Assembly: GCF_014235765.1 (NCBI RefSeq)
Contig: NZ_JACMYH010000001.1
Location: 806,001 to 870,000 of the forward strand
Direction of reading: 5' to 3'
DNA length: 64,000 bases
Origin: Pseudomonas baltica
GTDB taxonomy: Bacteria > Pseudomonadota > Gammaproteobacteria > Pseudomonadales > Pseudomonadaceae
Of this stretch, positions 49,126-58,832 are shown one piece after another (position 1 is the stretch's first letter; every line of letters begins with the position of its first letter). The position numbers and the translations under genes are program-made. The notes under the pieces are model-generated. The model saw only the letters and a program-made list of their open reading frames with translations, was not told where the DNA came from and searched no databases.

Positions 49126-52100
49126 ATGAAAAACAAGACCAGCCTTTCAATCGCTAACGAACAGTTTCGCTCTGAAGATTATAGAGGTGCGATAAAAAGC
49201 TATGAGCGCGCGAGAAAAGAAAATCCTGAGCTCGGAAAGATAGTTGAATACAATATACGTCTAGCCAAACAGCGAATACAAAAGAAAACCAAGAAGGCAG
49301 ATACTATTCAGGAAAAGCTCATGAAAGATATGGCGGCATTGAGAGCCCCTATACTAGCGACCTTGAACGAATCCGCTCGACGCTCCGAAATGCTTACTCG
49401 GATAGTAGCCAACAAATATCATGACCCAGATGCATTTGATGAAGCTATTTATCTCAATGTATATCCTGATATCGAAGAAGCTGTAAGAGAAGGTGTATTC
49501 GGGTCTGCGCAACAACACTTCGACATGTTCGGACAGCATGAAAAACGAGTGCATTCATTCCAGACTTTCCGCGATAGCGTACGCAAAGAAGTCAGCGCAC
49601 TTAGAACCCAAATCAATAGCATTGATAGGCTTTTCAGCAAAGGTGGCTGGCCTGAACAAGCCGTTTTATCGCAGAATGTTTCGAGTATTCCTTACTACTT
49701 GGAAAGCTCAGTACACAGTGGATCACCGCAATCCATCGACGGTATGACAGTTGCTGTACATTTGCACTTATTTTACCCTGACATGCTCCAGAAGATGATT
49801 CAGCATCTTAAGAACATACCTCTTGCTTTCGACCTTTTTGTATCTACTCCATGTAACACAACTAGTGAAATATCAGAAGAAATAGCTAAACACGTCAGCA
49901 ACATACAGGAACTTAACATAAAAACGGTCCCGAACAAAGGCAGGGATCTGGCGCCATTTATCATAGAATTCGGCGCTGAACTTCAGGCCTATGACGCCGT
50001 ATGTCATATTCATACAAAGAAAAGCACACATACCCAAGAGCTTGAGAGCTGGGGAGACCAGATACTCAACTCACTGCTAGGCTCGAAAGACAAAGTCCAC
50101 AAGATACTGAGCTTAATAAATAGCGAGACCAAGCTTGTATACCCCGAAGGCCAAACTTATTATATCAAAGACCCATCAGGCTGGGCCGGAAACTATGACA
50201 TCGCTCGAGAAGTGCTACACGAACATCTCGATATCAATATCTCGGACTTTCCAAAAATAGAATTCCCTGAGGGTTCAATGTTCTGGGCGAGTAAAGAGGG
50301 GATTTCGCCTTTCCTCTCTATGCCTCTCGGCTGGGAAAATTTTCCAGAAGAACCTATACCGACCGATGGTACTCTAGCACACGCCTTAGAACGCATTATA
50401 TTGATAAGCGGGCGCAACGCTCCCGGAAAAATACTGAAACTTCTCAACGGTCAGAGCGATATAGGGAAGCTGTATTTCGAACCGCAAAGGAATTATACCA
50501 AGTTAATAAATGAACATACTATCAAGGTCTTGTCCTTCTACCTGCCGCAGTTTCACCCTATCCCTGAAAACGACGAATGGCATGGCAAAGGGTTTACCGA
50601 GTGGACAAAGGTCAAGACCTCAACGCCTTTATTCAGTGAGCACTACCAGCAGCATGTACCACATGACGACATCGGTTATTATCTACTGGACTCCCCTGCC
50701 ATCCTAAAAAAACAGGCTGAGCTTATGAGACTGGCTGGCGTGCATGGCCAGATCTTCTATCATTATTGGTTCTCGGGAAAATTGATTCTGGAAGAGCCCG
50801 CACGCATGTTGCTTTCTAACAAAGATGTGGACATGCCTTACTGCTTTTGCTGGGCCAATGAGAATTGGACAAAGCGCTGGGATGGAAACGACTCCGAAGT
50901 CCTGCTATCGCAAAATTATTCCCAAGAAGATGCTGAAGCATTTATTCGTTATTTAGTGCCATTTTTGAAAGACAGTCGCTACATCACGATTGATGGTCGG
51001 CCAGTCCTTTACGTTTACCGCCCATCATCTATTCCAAATCCCGAGCAGTACATTACTACCTGGAACAAAGTATGTGCAGAACATGGCATACCTCCCCTGT
51101 ACATTACGGCTATTATGACCAGAGGGGCTACTGATCCAAGAGACTACGGCATGGACGGTGCCTTGGAGAGGGTATTGCACGACTGGACCGCCGGTAATGC
51201 GCCAGAGATTAGAGATACACTGCATAAATATTGGCCAGTAAATGGCAGTGTTCTCAAGTATGATGACGTAGCTAGCTACTACATGGATCAGAACAGTGCA
51301 AAAGATTTTCAATATTTCAGAAGTCTTGTTCCTGCTTGGGATAATACCGCCCGTTATGGTTCGGAAGCCCATATTGTACATGACAGCACACCTGAAAAAT
51401 TTCAGAACTGGCTTGAAAGTGCTATTTCCTACACCAAAGAAAATCTTCCAACTGACCGCCAGATAGTCGTCATCAATGCTTGGAACGAATGGGCCGAGGG
51501 TGCGCATTTAGAACCAGATGAAAACTTTGGATACGCGTATCTGAATAGTGTAGGCCGAGCATTGTCTAATATCTCATATTCAGGAGATAACGGGCATAGC
51601 TCCAATCCAAAAACCGTAACATGCATCGAAATTGAGATCCCTGATTATCTTATCCAAGAACTGGATTCTGATTCTCTGACCAAACTAAAATTCTTCAAAC
51701 AACTCGCTGCTTCTATTCGCAAAAGCAAACTGAAAATTGTGCTAAGTAACAAGTTCGCTGCCGAAGAACTGAATAAATTGAAATGCCCGATCGTTCAGCT
51801 TTCACACCACAAGCCATCCTTCAAGTTACAGTTTAGGAAACTGGCACTGATAACTGAAAGCTTCATAAACGAGATGCAAAGGGCTCACTCAATCAATACC
51901 GGGTCCGTTATCATATCGAATGAATACGGCGTATCACAAGAGCTACAGAAAGATGTTGGCCATTGCTCCGTACATTCCGAAAGCGCTTACAACAATTCTG
52001 TCATCCTTATCCCCGTGGGCCACAGAGACAAAACATTTAAAATATGCCACAAAGCCCGGGTATTTCCAACGAAAGTTACGACGTCAGACCCAGCCCAGAG

Positions 52101-52905
52101 AGCTGAGGTGACAACTATTATTAGATTTCACAAAAATGACAATTTGAGTGAGCTCAGAAATGCGCTGTTAAGCCTGGCAGCCATTCATTCGTGCATAGTC
52201 AAGCCTTTGATATGCGCCCAAGATCTATCTCAGCAGCAACTCAAAGCATTAACGTCGCTGTGCAATAGCTTTAACTATTCTCCGTACAGCCAAACATCTA
52301 TTATGAAATTCAGCTCGCACAACAACTCGCAAGATATTCGAGCTAGGCTTTTGCATGATGGATTAAATGCGGCCACCTCGCATTATGTGGCCTTCCTGGA
52401 CCATGATGACTTGATGCTCAGCGACTCCTACAGCTACTTGATAAATAGGCTTCAAACAACCAACAGCAGAGCTACGTTTGGAAGAGTGTATGATACGACA
52501 TATGAATCCGAGTCAGAACGCTTCATCAAAAGGAATAAAACATACGAATACGGTTTTACGTATGAAGAATTCCTAGAGACAAACCACGCCCCACTCCATA
52601 GCTTTATGCTGGACAAGTCAAAGTTTGATTCCAGCGCGCTGGAATACTTTCCAGACCAGAAATTCATGGAAGACTATTACCTCACATTGCAAATTTTTGA
52701 TCAGACGACGACTGACTGGGCTTCCTTGAGCGAAAATTTCTACATCGGTGATTATCTTCACTGTACCGATAGAGCACACACGCTTGCTATTACGAACGCT
52801 GAATCTCGAGACTCTGTTATAACGAACGAGCTCTTTGAGAAATGCAAGAGCCGCCTTGATGAGCTGAAAGAACAGGTTCGACAACGCACCTTTGGGGATC
52901 ATTAA
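49126..52905 (+). CDS. Giant RgpF-WbsX-GT2 multidomain glycan synthesis protein
   Basis: A 1,259-residue protein with four parts: a TPR-like start (residues ~6-50), a rhamnan synthesis protein F (RgpF) domain at ~205-420 (VAVHLHLFYPDML, ICHIHTKKS-like AVCHIHTKKSTHT), a WbsX/GH99-like domain at ~465-815 (VLSFYLPQFHPIPENDEW, CWANENWTKRWDG, VINAWNEWAEGAHLEP), and a C-terminal GT2-like domain at ~995-1250 with the acidic VAFLDHDDLMLSDSYSYL motif. Such fusions occur in O-antigen and capsule clusters and are thought to build rhamnose-containing chains. It agrees with the gmd/rmd D-rhamnose genes 15 kb away. AT-rich throughout. The next gene follows after 3 bases. Confidence 0.88.
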   Translation: MKNKTSLSIANEQFRSEDYRGAIKSYERARKENPELGKIVEYNIRLAKQRIQKKTKKADTIQEKLMKDMAALRAPILATLNESARRSEMLTRIVANKYHDPDAFDEAIYLNVYPDIEEAVREGVFGSAQQHFDMFGQHEKRVHSFQTFRDSVRKEVSALRTQINSIDRLFSKGGWPEQAVLSQNVSSIPYYLESSVHSGSPQSIDGMTVAVHLHLFYPDMLQKMIQHLKNIPLAFDLFVSTPCNTTSEISEEIAKHVSNIQELNIKTVPNKGRDLAPFIIEFGAELQAYDAVCHIHTKKSTHTQELESWGDQILNSLLGSKDKVHKILSLINSETKLVYPEGQTYYIKDPSGWAGNYDIAREVLHEHLDINISDFPKIEFPEGSMFWASKEGISPFLSMPLGWENFPEEPIPTDGTLAHALERIILISGRNAPGKILKLLNGQSDIGKLYFEPQRNYTKLINEHTIKVLSFYLPQFHPIPENDEWHGKGFTEWTKVKTSTPLFSEHYQQHVPHDDIGYYLLDSPAILKKQAELMRLAGVHGQIFYHYWFSGKLILEEPARMLLSNKDVDMPYCFCWANENWTKRWDGNDSEVLLSQNYSQEDAEAFIRYLVPFLKDSRYITIDGRPVLYVYRPSSIPNPEQYITTWNKVCAEHGIPPLYITAIMTRGATDPRDYGMDGALERVLHDWTAGNAPEIRDTLHKYWPVNGSVLKYDDVASYYMDQNSAKDFQYFRSLVPAWDNTARYGSEAHIVHDSTPEKFQNWLESAISYTKENLPTDRQIVVINAWNEWAEGAHLEPDENFGYAYLNSVGRALSNISYSGDNGHSSNPKTVTCIEIEIPDYLIQELDSDSLTKLKFFKQLAASIRKSKLKIVLSNKFAAEELNKLKCPIVQLSHHKPSFKLQFRKLALITESFINEMQRAHSINTGSVIISNEYGVSQELQKDVGHCSVHSESAYNNSVILIPVGHRDKTFKICHKARVFPTKVTTSDPAQRAEVTTIIRFHKNDNLSELRNALLSLAAIHSCIVKPLICAQDLSQQQLKALTSLCNSFNYSPYSQTSIMKFSSHNNSQDIRARLLHDGLNAATSHYVAFLDHDDLMLSDSYSYLINRLQTTNSRATFGRVYDTTYESESERFIKRNKTYEYGFTYEEFLETNHAPLHSFMLDKSKFDSSALEYFPDQKFMEDYYLTLQIFDQTTTDWASLSENFYIGDYLHCTDRAHTLAITNAESRDSVITNELFEKCKSRLDELKEQVRQRTFGDH

Positions 52906-52908
52906 TTT

Positions 52909-54243
52909 ATGGCTACCCTCCGAAATTTTGTCCCGAGCACGGCCGAAAGTGTCTCTGAACTATTGCATGCTTGGAACATCGAAGAGCCGGCACCTAGCTT
53001 CGAAGCCCCGGTGGATAGATCTCCCTTCACCATCAGTGGATGGGTTTTAAGCGTTCACGAAGCTACGCATATCTTAATAGACATCGCCGGTCGGCGATTT
53101 AGTAGCCCTATTGACATTGAGCGAACTGATGTCGTGCAAGCTCTCTCAGAGGGTTATGAAGGTCTCCACGATGTGGTGAAATGTGGATTTAGCATTGTCA
53201 CTGACATCCCCTTTTCAGATGTATCTTCTTTTGATATTGCTGTTGGGCATGAAGATAGTCCATCTTGGTTGGGCACATTCTTTTTTGAGGAAGGTTCCAA
53301 GGTGCAAGTAGGGCGGGAGGGATGGCTGTTCTTAGATAACGATACAAACAATAGCGTAGAGCAGTACACTGGAGACATAGCTTTAGCTGATCAACTCAAG
53401 CTTGACTGGTTAAACTATATTGAACACTTTTCAGTGGATGCTGATCAACGTTGTTCTAAATGGCGATTTCTGCTTGCACCAGGGAAGGAATATATACTAC
53501 CTGAGTACTATCCGCATACATCCAGCCCACAAAGCACACCCAACCAGTTCTTCGAAATTTTCAAAGCGAATCCTAGGTTTATCTATCCGATTGCCGAACT
53601 GACTAAACACAAAGCTCTTACCTATTGGAAAGGCGATACCCACTGGACCGATTATGGTGCTTATGTGGCGTTCACGCAGGTTGTTTCGGGCTTCAACTTG
53701 GACATAGAAGCCTTTGAGCGCCATACGAAAATTACTTATACCATTGATCATAGCACCGGAGATTTGGCAGAAAAGCTCGCTCCCCCACCGTTGCACCCTA
53801 AAATCGCTTTCAACACTGCTGATTCAACGTCAACAGTGACTTTCAGCAATCATATCAACAACAATGGTAAAATTGTCATATTCGAAAATTCATCCGCGTT
53901 AATACATAGCACCCTAGTCATCTTTGGCAGTTCATCTTCGGACAGCTTAGTTAAGCCATTTACACTATTGTTTAGTCGCGTGGTACAAGTTCACAGCAGT
54001 GCATCAGTGGATACATCAATACTGAATCACGAGTGTCCTGACTATGTCTTGCTTCAGTCAAACTCACGGTTCATCTTGGAATGCCCCCAAGTGTTTGGTA
54101 CTTATTCAATCAAAAGCGTGATAGCCGACAAACTCCAACGGCTTACAGATCTTGAAAAACAGCGACTAAAGGTTAAAGTAGCTAGTTACCAATTCGGGGT
54201 ATCTCACAAGAACAATTTCTATAGAGCACTAAGTACAATATGA
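52909..54243 (+). CDS. AlgX/AlgJ-like SGNH-hydrolase-type O-acetylation protein
   Basis: A 444-residue protein. After an N-terminal beta module with a GW motif (TISGWVLSVHEATH at ~40), it has the AlgX/AlgJ pattern: VGREGWLFLDND at ~137, KWRFLLAPGKEYILPEYYP at ~190, and YWKGDTHWTDYGAYVAFT at ~245, where the D-x-H of DTHWT is the catalytic pair of this SGNH family. AlgX and AlgJ act in the periplasm on alginate, but no signal peptide is visible here, so it may work in the cytoplasm or the start may be misjudged. Likely an O-acetyltransferase for the cluster's glycan. Starts 3 bases after the giant gene. Confidence 0.8.
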   Translation: MATLRNFVPSTAESVSELLHAWNIEEPAPSFEAPVDRSPFTISGWVLSVHEATHILIDIAGRRFSSPIDIERTDVVQALSEGYEGLHDVVKCGFSIVTDIPFSDVSSFDIAVGHEDSPSWLGTFFFEEGSKVQVGREGWLFLDNDTNNSVEQYTGDIALADQLKLDWLNYIEHFSVDADQRCSKWRFLLAPGKEYILPEYYPHTSSPQSTPNQFFEIFKANPRFIYPIAELTKHKALTYWKGDTHWTDYGAYVAFTQVVSGFNLDIEAFERHTKITYTIDHSTGDLAEKLAPPPLHPKIAFNTADSTSTVTFSNHINNNGKIVIFENSSALIHSTLVIFGSSSSDSLVKPFTLLFSRVVQVHSSASVDTSILNHECPDYVLLQSNSRFILECPQVFGTYSIKSVIADKLQRLTDLEKQRLKVKVASYQFGVSHKNNFYRALSTI

Positions 54244-54370
54244 CAAACCGCTAACAAATAGGCCGATTCGAGTTTCTGAGCCACCTTCCGACAACGTTTT
54301 ATGTCGGAAGCCCGGCCGGTAACCATCAGCTCATACCGAGCACTCGTGTCTGATAGACCTACCTCGGACC

Positions 54371-55297
54371 GTGCGCACGCCTCTTAACGATTTAGTCCTA
54401 GAGAGCAGAAAATATATGTTATTAGACGAGATTTACGCTCAACACACAGGGCGAGTTTCAGATAAGTGGCAAAGTTATCTACACCACTACGATAGATTAT
54501 TTAGCCCTATCAGACACAAGCCAATCTCAATTCTAGAGATCGGAATTCAAAATGGTGGCTCACTTGAGATCTGGGACCAATACTTTCCAAATGCTACCTC
54601 CATTACAGGCTGTGACATTAACGAAAAATGCGCCTCGATAACCTACGACTCTACCAAGATAAATATTGTTATTGGTGATATAAAAAAACAAGATACGCAA
54701 AATACAATCCTGGGGATATCTCAATCTTTTGACGTTATAATCGACGATGGATCCCATACAAGCCTGGATATCATCCAAACATTTTCCGATATGTTCGCTC
54801 ATATCAAAGAGGGTGGAATCTTCATAGCTGAAGATCTTCACTGCAGCTATTGGGCAGATTGGGAGGGCGGACTTAATTACCCACTTTCCGCGATGGCTTT
54901 TTTTAAAAAACTTGCTGACATAATAAACTTCGAGCACTGGCAGGTCCGTCAAACCAGAACTGAGTACCTCGCGGCTTATGGCCTAACTCCGGCGCTCAGC
55001 GAAGCTCTACTATCAGAAATCCACTCTATCGAATTTGTTAATTCAATTTGCATCATTAAACGCAAGCATGCCTCTGAAAACTCATTGGGTCATCGGAATG
55101 TTGCGGGACTACATGAGCAGGTAGTTTCTATCAAAGCATCTGGCGGAACACTGTCTAGCCCCCCTGATCTATCTACTGCCGATTATTCGACCAAGATGAA
55201 GCTTCTTGAGGCTTCCAGACAGCATACGGCCTCGCAGCTTAGGCTCATTGAAGTCGAAATTGAAGCTCTACAGAAATCGAAGAATCCGACGATATAG
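54371..55297 (+). CDS. SAM-dependent methyltransferase (MycE/CmcI-like)
   Basis: A 308-residue class I methyltransferase. The SAM-binding motif I is ISILEIGIQNGGSLEIW at ~55 and motif II TSITGCDINEKC; DVIIDDGSHTSLDIIQTF and GGIFIAEDLHCSYW are typical of metal-dependent sugar O-methyltransferases such as MycE and of CmcI-like proteins. GTG 54371 is the start giving the whole domain; ATG 54416 is an alternative. The C-terminal ~50 residues form a short helical tail. Placed at the end of the glycan run, it probably methylates a sugar hydroxyl on the exported glycan. Confidence 0.83.
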   Translation: MRTPLNDLVLESRKYMLLDEIYAQHTGRVSDKWQSYLHHYDRLFSPIRHKPISILEIGIQNGGSLEIWDQYFPNATSITGCDINEKCASITYDSTKINIVIGDIKKQDTQNTILGISQSFDVIIDDGSHTSLDIIQTFSDMFAHIKEGGIFIAEDLHCSYWADWEGGLNYPLSAMAFFKKLADIINFEHWQVRQTRTEYLAAYGLTPALSEALLSEIHSIEFVNSICIIKRKHASENSLGHRNVAGLHEQVVSIKASGGTLSSPPDLSTADYSTKMKLLEASRQHTASQLRLIEVEIEALQKSKNPTI

Positions 55298-56334
55298 CGC
55301 ACCCAGCGGCGCCCTAGCCAAGTAATTCTCACAGTTGTTTGATTACTCTTTGACCATGAAGATCTCCTATGAGATTGAACGTATTTACCTGCGAAGCCCA
55401 GCAGCAGCCGCTGGGCCCTTTCTTTTTCCTTAAACGTAACACTTGAACTCTCAGCAACCCCCTAGTGCCTCTGCATTCTTCGACAGTCCACATCTAGGGC
55501 CTATTTAACGTTCGTGTCTTGCACGTCCAGATCTAGGAACCGCTTTTAACAGAGTTGTGTTTTCGCCCGAATGGAGATTATTTTCTCGGCGCGAACCGGT
55601 CCGTCGAAGTACACCTTATCGTCTTGGTGTATCTGAACGATTTGTTAGGCGAAGCGCTTTACTTGCAAGGTGGCGTTAAGGCTGGCCATAGCAGCACAGA
55701 GCTTTGCCAGGTTGCACGATAGGATAAATGTGGCGTCAGCGCTGGACGAACGAGCCAGCAACAGTGTGGGCGTGACGTAACCCTAAGCGCGGATTTGGCA
55801 ATTGCTGAACGACGTGATTACTGCAATCACATCGCGTTGAGCTGTTCCGTACGGTGTTTGAGACAACTCTTTTCGCGCAGAGCGTACTTCAAGTTCTCGT
55901 ACAGCTAGGGTTACCAAGGGACGTACCCTTTTTATGACCGACTTCCCTCGTTCCAAACCGGTTGATTCGGACTTCGGCTCGTTCTTTATCACCTGCTCAG
56001 GCATCAAAGATTTGCTTTCGCACGCCCTAACGGCAGCGCCAGATCACCCGGAAAGCCTCCTCCAGCGTCGTCCACGTGTATTTCGTCGACTCGAGGAACA
56101 CCCCCCTTCAGTCACGAGAAAGCATGCCGATAAGGTCATCAGGAATGGGCATCGTGTGTCGTCGGACGTGCCGTGACCTACCTTCGCAAATAGCAGCACC
56201 GTCATTAAGACCAAGGCCGGTCAGACGTACGCGAAACACAACGCCAGTTTTCAAGCCAGGCTCAGCGGCTTGAACTCATTACCGATTCTTGCGTTCTTGA
56301 CACGGCCAGACATGCCTGCCCTGGAGTTTTTTAC
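55298..56334. other. About 1 kb without a supported gene
   Basis: After the methyltransferase stop there is a terminator and then roughly 900 bases in which only short, overlapping open frames on opposite strands occur (55783-56007 minus, 55934-56176 and 56076-56273 plus). None has a recognisable domain or good ribosome site. The composition rises towards the Pseudomonas average along the stretch. It looks like decayed sequence at the right edge of the AT-rich cassette. A GGAG ribosome site at 56322-56325 precedes the next gene. Confidence 0.6.
55396..55428 (+). terminator. Terminator after the glycan cluster
   Basis: GCCCAGC (55396-55402) pairs with GCTGGGC (55410-55416), 7-base loop, followed by a CCTTTCTTTTT tract. 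Confidence 0.82.
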
Positions 56335-58689
56335 ATGTGTTCGATGTGCGATGCGCTCACCCAACTCTGGGTTAACGGAGCGACCAGCCAGGGTGTGAGC
56401 ACACAGACACCCACCTCCCAAGCCCAGCTTCAGCATCTGACGCTGGACCAGCAAGCCAGCTATCTCACCGATGGCTTTTGGCACGACGCCACTGGCGGCT
56501 CCCAGCACCATTTTGACGTGCACGCTGGTGGCTCACTCACCGTCAACCTGGCCAGGTTGAGCTCAACCGCGCAGGTTGTTGCTAAGTATGCGCTGCAAAC
56601 CTGGACAAACGTCAGTGGCATCAAATTCGTGGAAACCGCCGCCGCCGGCGCGATCAATTTTAGCGAAAACAAAAGCGGTGCCTACTCCAGCTCCAACTAT
56701 GCAGGCAGCATCATATCGAACAGCAGCGTCAACGTCGCTTCGGATTGGGTGAAGTACGGTTCGTATTACGTGCAAACCTACATTCATGAAATCGGCCACG
56801 CGTTGGGGTTGGGCCATGCGGGCAATTACAACGGCAGCGCGGCTTTTACCAACAATGCGTTTTACCAGGAGGACAGCTGGAAGTATTCGGTGATGTCCTA
56901 CTTCAGTCAGGACGAGAATACGTATTCCAATGCTTCTTTCGGCTACGTCGTGACCCCCATGCTGGCAGACATCGTGGCCATCCAGTCGCTGTACGGCACC
57001 GCCGTCACCCGTACGGGTGATGATATTTACCGTTTCGACACGGCTGACGCCACAACCGGAACCGACTTCATGCTTGGCCGGGTAGCGACGATCTATGATT
57101 CGGGCGGCAACGACACGATCAACGTGAGCACCTATGTCGGCGCCCAGACAGTCGATTTGAGAAGCGAAGCCTTTTCCAGCGTATACGGCGGTCTATCGAA
57201 TATTGCAATCGCACGGGGGACGGTCATCGAGAATGCCGTCACCGGTGCAGGCGCAGATACGCTGATCGGCAATGCAATGGGTAATTTTCTTGATGCGGGC
57301 GCGGGCAATGACCAACTGCAAGGCGGCGATGGCAACGATCGGCTAATGGGTGGGACTGGCTCGGACATGCTTAATGGTGGTAGCGGCACGGACACAGCGA
57401 TATATGCCGAAGCAGGCGCCAGATACTTTGCAACTTACAAAGTCGAGCTTTTAAGCCAAGGCACCCTCAGCGTTCACGATGCGCCAACTTCCGACGTGGA
57501 CACGCTTTCAAGCATCGAAAAGCTGGCTTTCATGGACCAAACCGCCACTCTCGACGAAGTGCTGATGGCTTTCCGTAGCCGATACGGGACTTTCAACGCC
57601 GACAGTGACGCCACTGTCTCGTTAAGCTTCGGCTCGGAGCTTCATCACATCGCGCTCACCGAGAGTCAGGCTGACGTTGCCAGGCTCTACACACTCTTTG
57701 GACGCACGCCTGATTACCAGGGCTTGAATCACTGGCTGACGCAACAGGCGATGGGCAGTTCGCAGGCAGAGATTCGTGATGCCTTTCTGAATTCTGCTGA
57801 AGTGGTGCAGCGCTACAGCGGGCTTGATAATCGAGACTTTGTGCTTGACCTCTACCAGACCCTTCTGCATCGCACAGGCGATGACTCAGGTGTGGCGTAC
57901 TGGAACACGCTGCAGCAGGCTGGTTTGAGTCGAACAGCGGTCATTGATAGCTTCCTGAATTCGCGCGAGAGCCGCGACCTGTCGCAAGGCGAGACGGGAT
58001 TTATAAAGATCGTGGCTCATAACGCCTGGAACAATCTGGATATGGTGGTGGGCAAAGGCTTGGCCACCGGCACGGTTGGCGATGATCAGGTCAGTGAGCA
58101 GGAAGTCAGGCTTGATAGCAATGGGGTTTCCCATCTGGTCGGCAACTCTGGTATCGACACCTTCATTTTCAACGACGTTGCATCCGCCTACACGATCAGC
58201 GCACTCGATACCGACACGCTATCAGTCAGCCGGTCCTCGGGATCTACTGCGCAGTTCAATCTTGATAGCTTCAACGTGCTCGATTTCGCAGATCGCGAGC
58301 TGTTCATTCTCGACGCAGCGCAGGCAAGCATTGGTCGTCTGTACACCATTCTGGATCGTATTCCCGATACCGAAGGCCTGAAGTACTGGCTGTCTCAAGG
58401 CGCCGCGAGTGAGACCGGTACCCAGGTTGCGAATGCATTTGTGCAATCTGCCGAATTTTCCCGGGGCCTGCCCGATGACAGCAACGCAGCCTTTGTCGAC
58501 CATGTTTATCACAAGGTGCTAAACAGAGGCAGCGATGCTGACGGTTTGGCCTATTGGGTCCACTCGCTGGACACAGGTACAAGTCGCGGACAGGTGGCAT
58601 TTGATATCGCCAACGTGGAAGAGTCCGTCGCACTGACCCAAGGGGATGCCGGGTTCATTCAATTGATTGGGCATGCTGATTGGGTTTGA
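56335..58689 (+). CDS. M10 serralysin-type metalloprotease with DUF4214 repeats
   Basis: A 784-residue secreted protease. No N-terminal signal; the short pro-like N-terminus is [12 protein letters not shown]. The zinc site [11 protein letters not shown] starts at residue 151, and the Met-turn is M187 (YSVMSYF). RTX nonapeptides span ~304-354 ([19 protein letters not shown]). The rest is two copies of a block made of two DUF4214-like repeats and a closing motif ([11 protein letters not shown] and [12 protein letters not shown]), the second forming the C-terminus, where the type I signal is expected. Classical serralysins are about 470-480 residues and lack DUF4214. The ABC-HlyD-TolC system at 34.8-39.4 kb is the obvious exporter. 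Confidence 0.9.
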   Translation: MCSMCDALTQLWVNGATSQGVSTQTPTSQAQLQHLTLDQQASYLTDGFWHDATGGSQHHFDVHAGGSLTVNLARLSSTAQVVAKYALQTWTNVSGIKFVETAAAGAINFSENKSGAYSSSNYAGSIISNSSVNVASDWVKYGSYYVQTYIHEIGHALGLGHAGNYNGSAAFTNNAFYQEDSWKYSVMSYFSQDENTYSNASFGYVVTPMLADIVAIQSLYGTAVTRTGDDIYRFDTADATTGTDFMLGRVATIYDSGGNDTINVSTYVGAQTVDLRSEAFSSVYGGLSNIAIARGTVIENAVTGAGADTLIGNAMGNFLDAGAGNDQLQGGDGNDRLMGGTGSDMLNGGSGTDTAIYAEAGARYFATYKVELLSQGTLSVHDAPTSDVDTLSSIEKLAFMDQTATLDEVLMAFRSRYGTFNADSDATVSLSFGSELHHIALTESQADVARLYTLFGRTPDYQGLNHWLTQQAMGSSQAEIRDAFLNSAEVVQRYSGLDNRDFVLDLYQTLLHRTGDDSGVAYWNTLQQAGLSRTAVIDSFLNSRESRDLSQGETGFIKIVAHNAWNNLDMVVGKGLATGTVGDDQVSEQEVRLDSNGVSHLVGNSGIDTFIFNDVASAYTISALDTDTLSVSRSSGSTAQFNLDSFNVLDFADRELFILDAAQASIGRLYTILDRIPDTEGLKYWLSQGAASETGTQVANAFVQSAEFSRGLPDDSNAAFVDHVYHKVLNRGSDADGLAYWVHSLDTGTSRGQVAFDIANVEESVALTQGDAGFIQLIGHADWV

Positions 58690-58792
58690 TGAACTTGCGC
58701 TAGAGATTGGGCAAATCCTCGCAAGATTTCATCCGATCTGGCTGATCGGAAAACGCATGTGCAGCCCTGATCGCGTTCTTCGGGCATTTATC

Positions 58793-58826
58793 ATACATAG
58801 CCTAGCGTCAACGCTAGGCTATGTAT
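58793..58826. terminator. Bidirectional terminator between convergent genes
   Basis: A perfect 16-bp inverted repeat (58793-58808 with 58811-58826) separated by two bases. It lies between the convergent M10 protease gene and the minus-strand membrane-protein gene. A short T-rich tract (ATCTTTCCTT) follows on the plus strand. Confidence 0.85.
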
Positions 58827-58832
58827 CTTTCC

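Noticed and set aside
55783..56273. Three short open frames between the methyltransferase and the protease
   Set aside because: They overlap on opposite strands, lack ribosome sites and domains, and are no longer than expected by chance.
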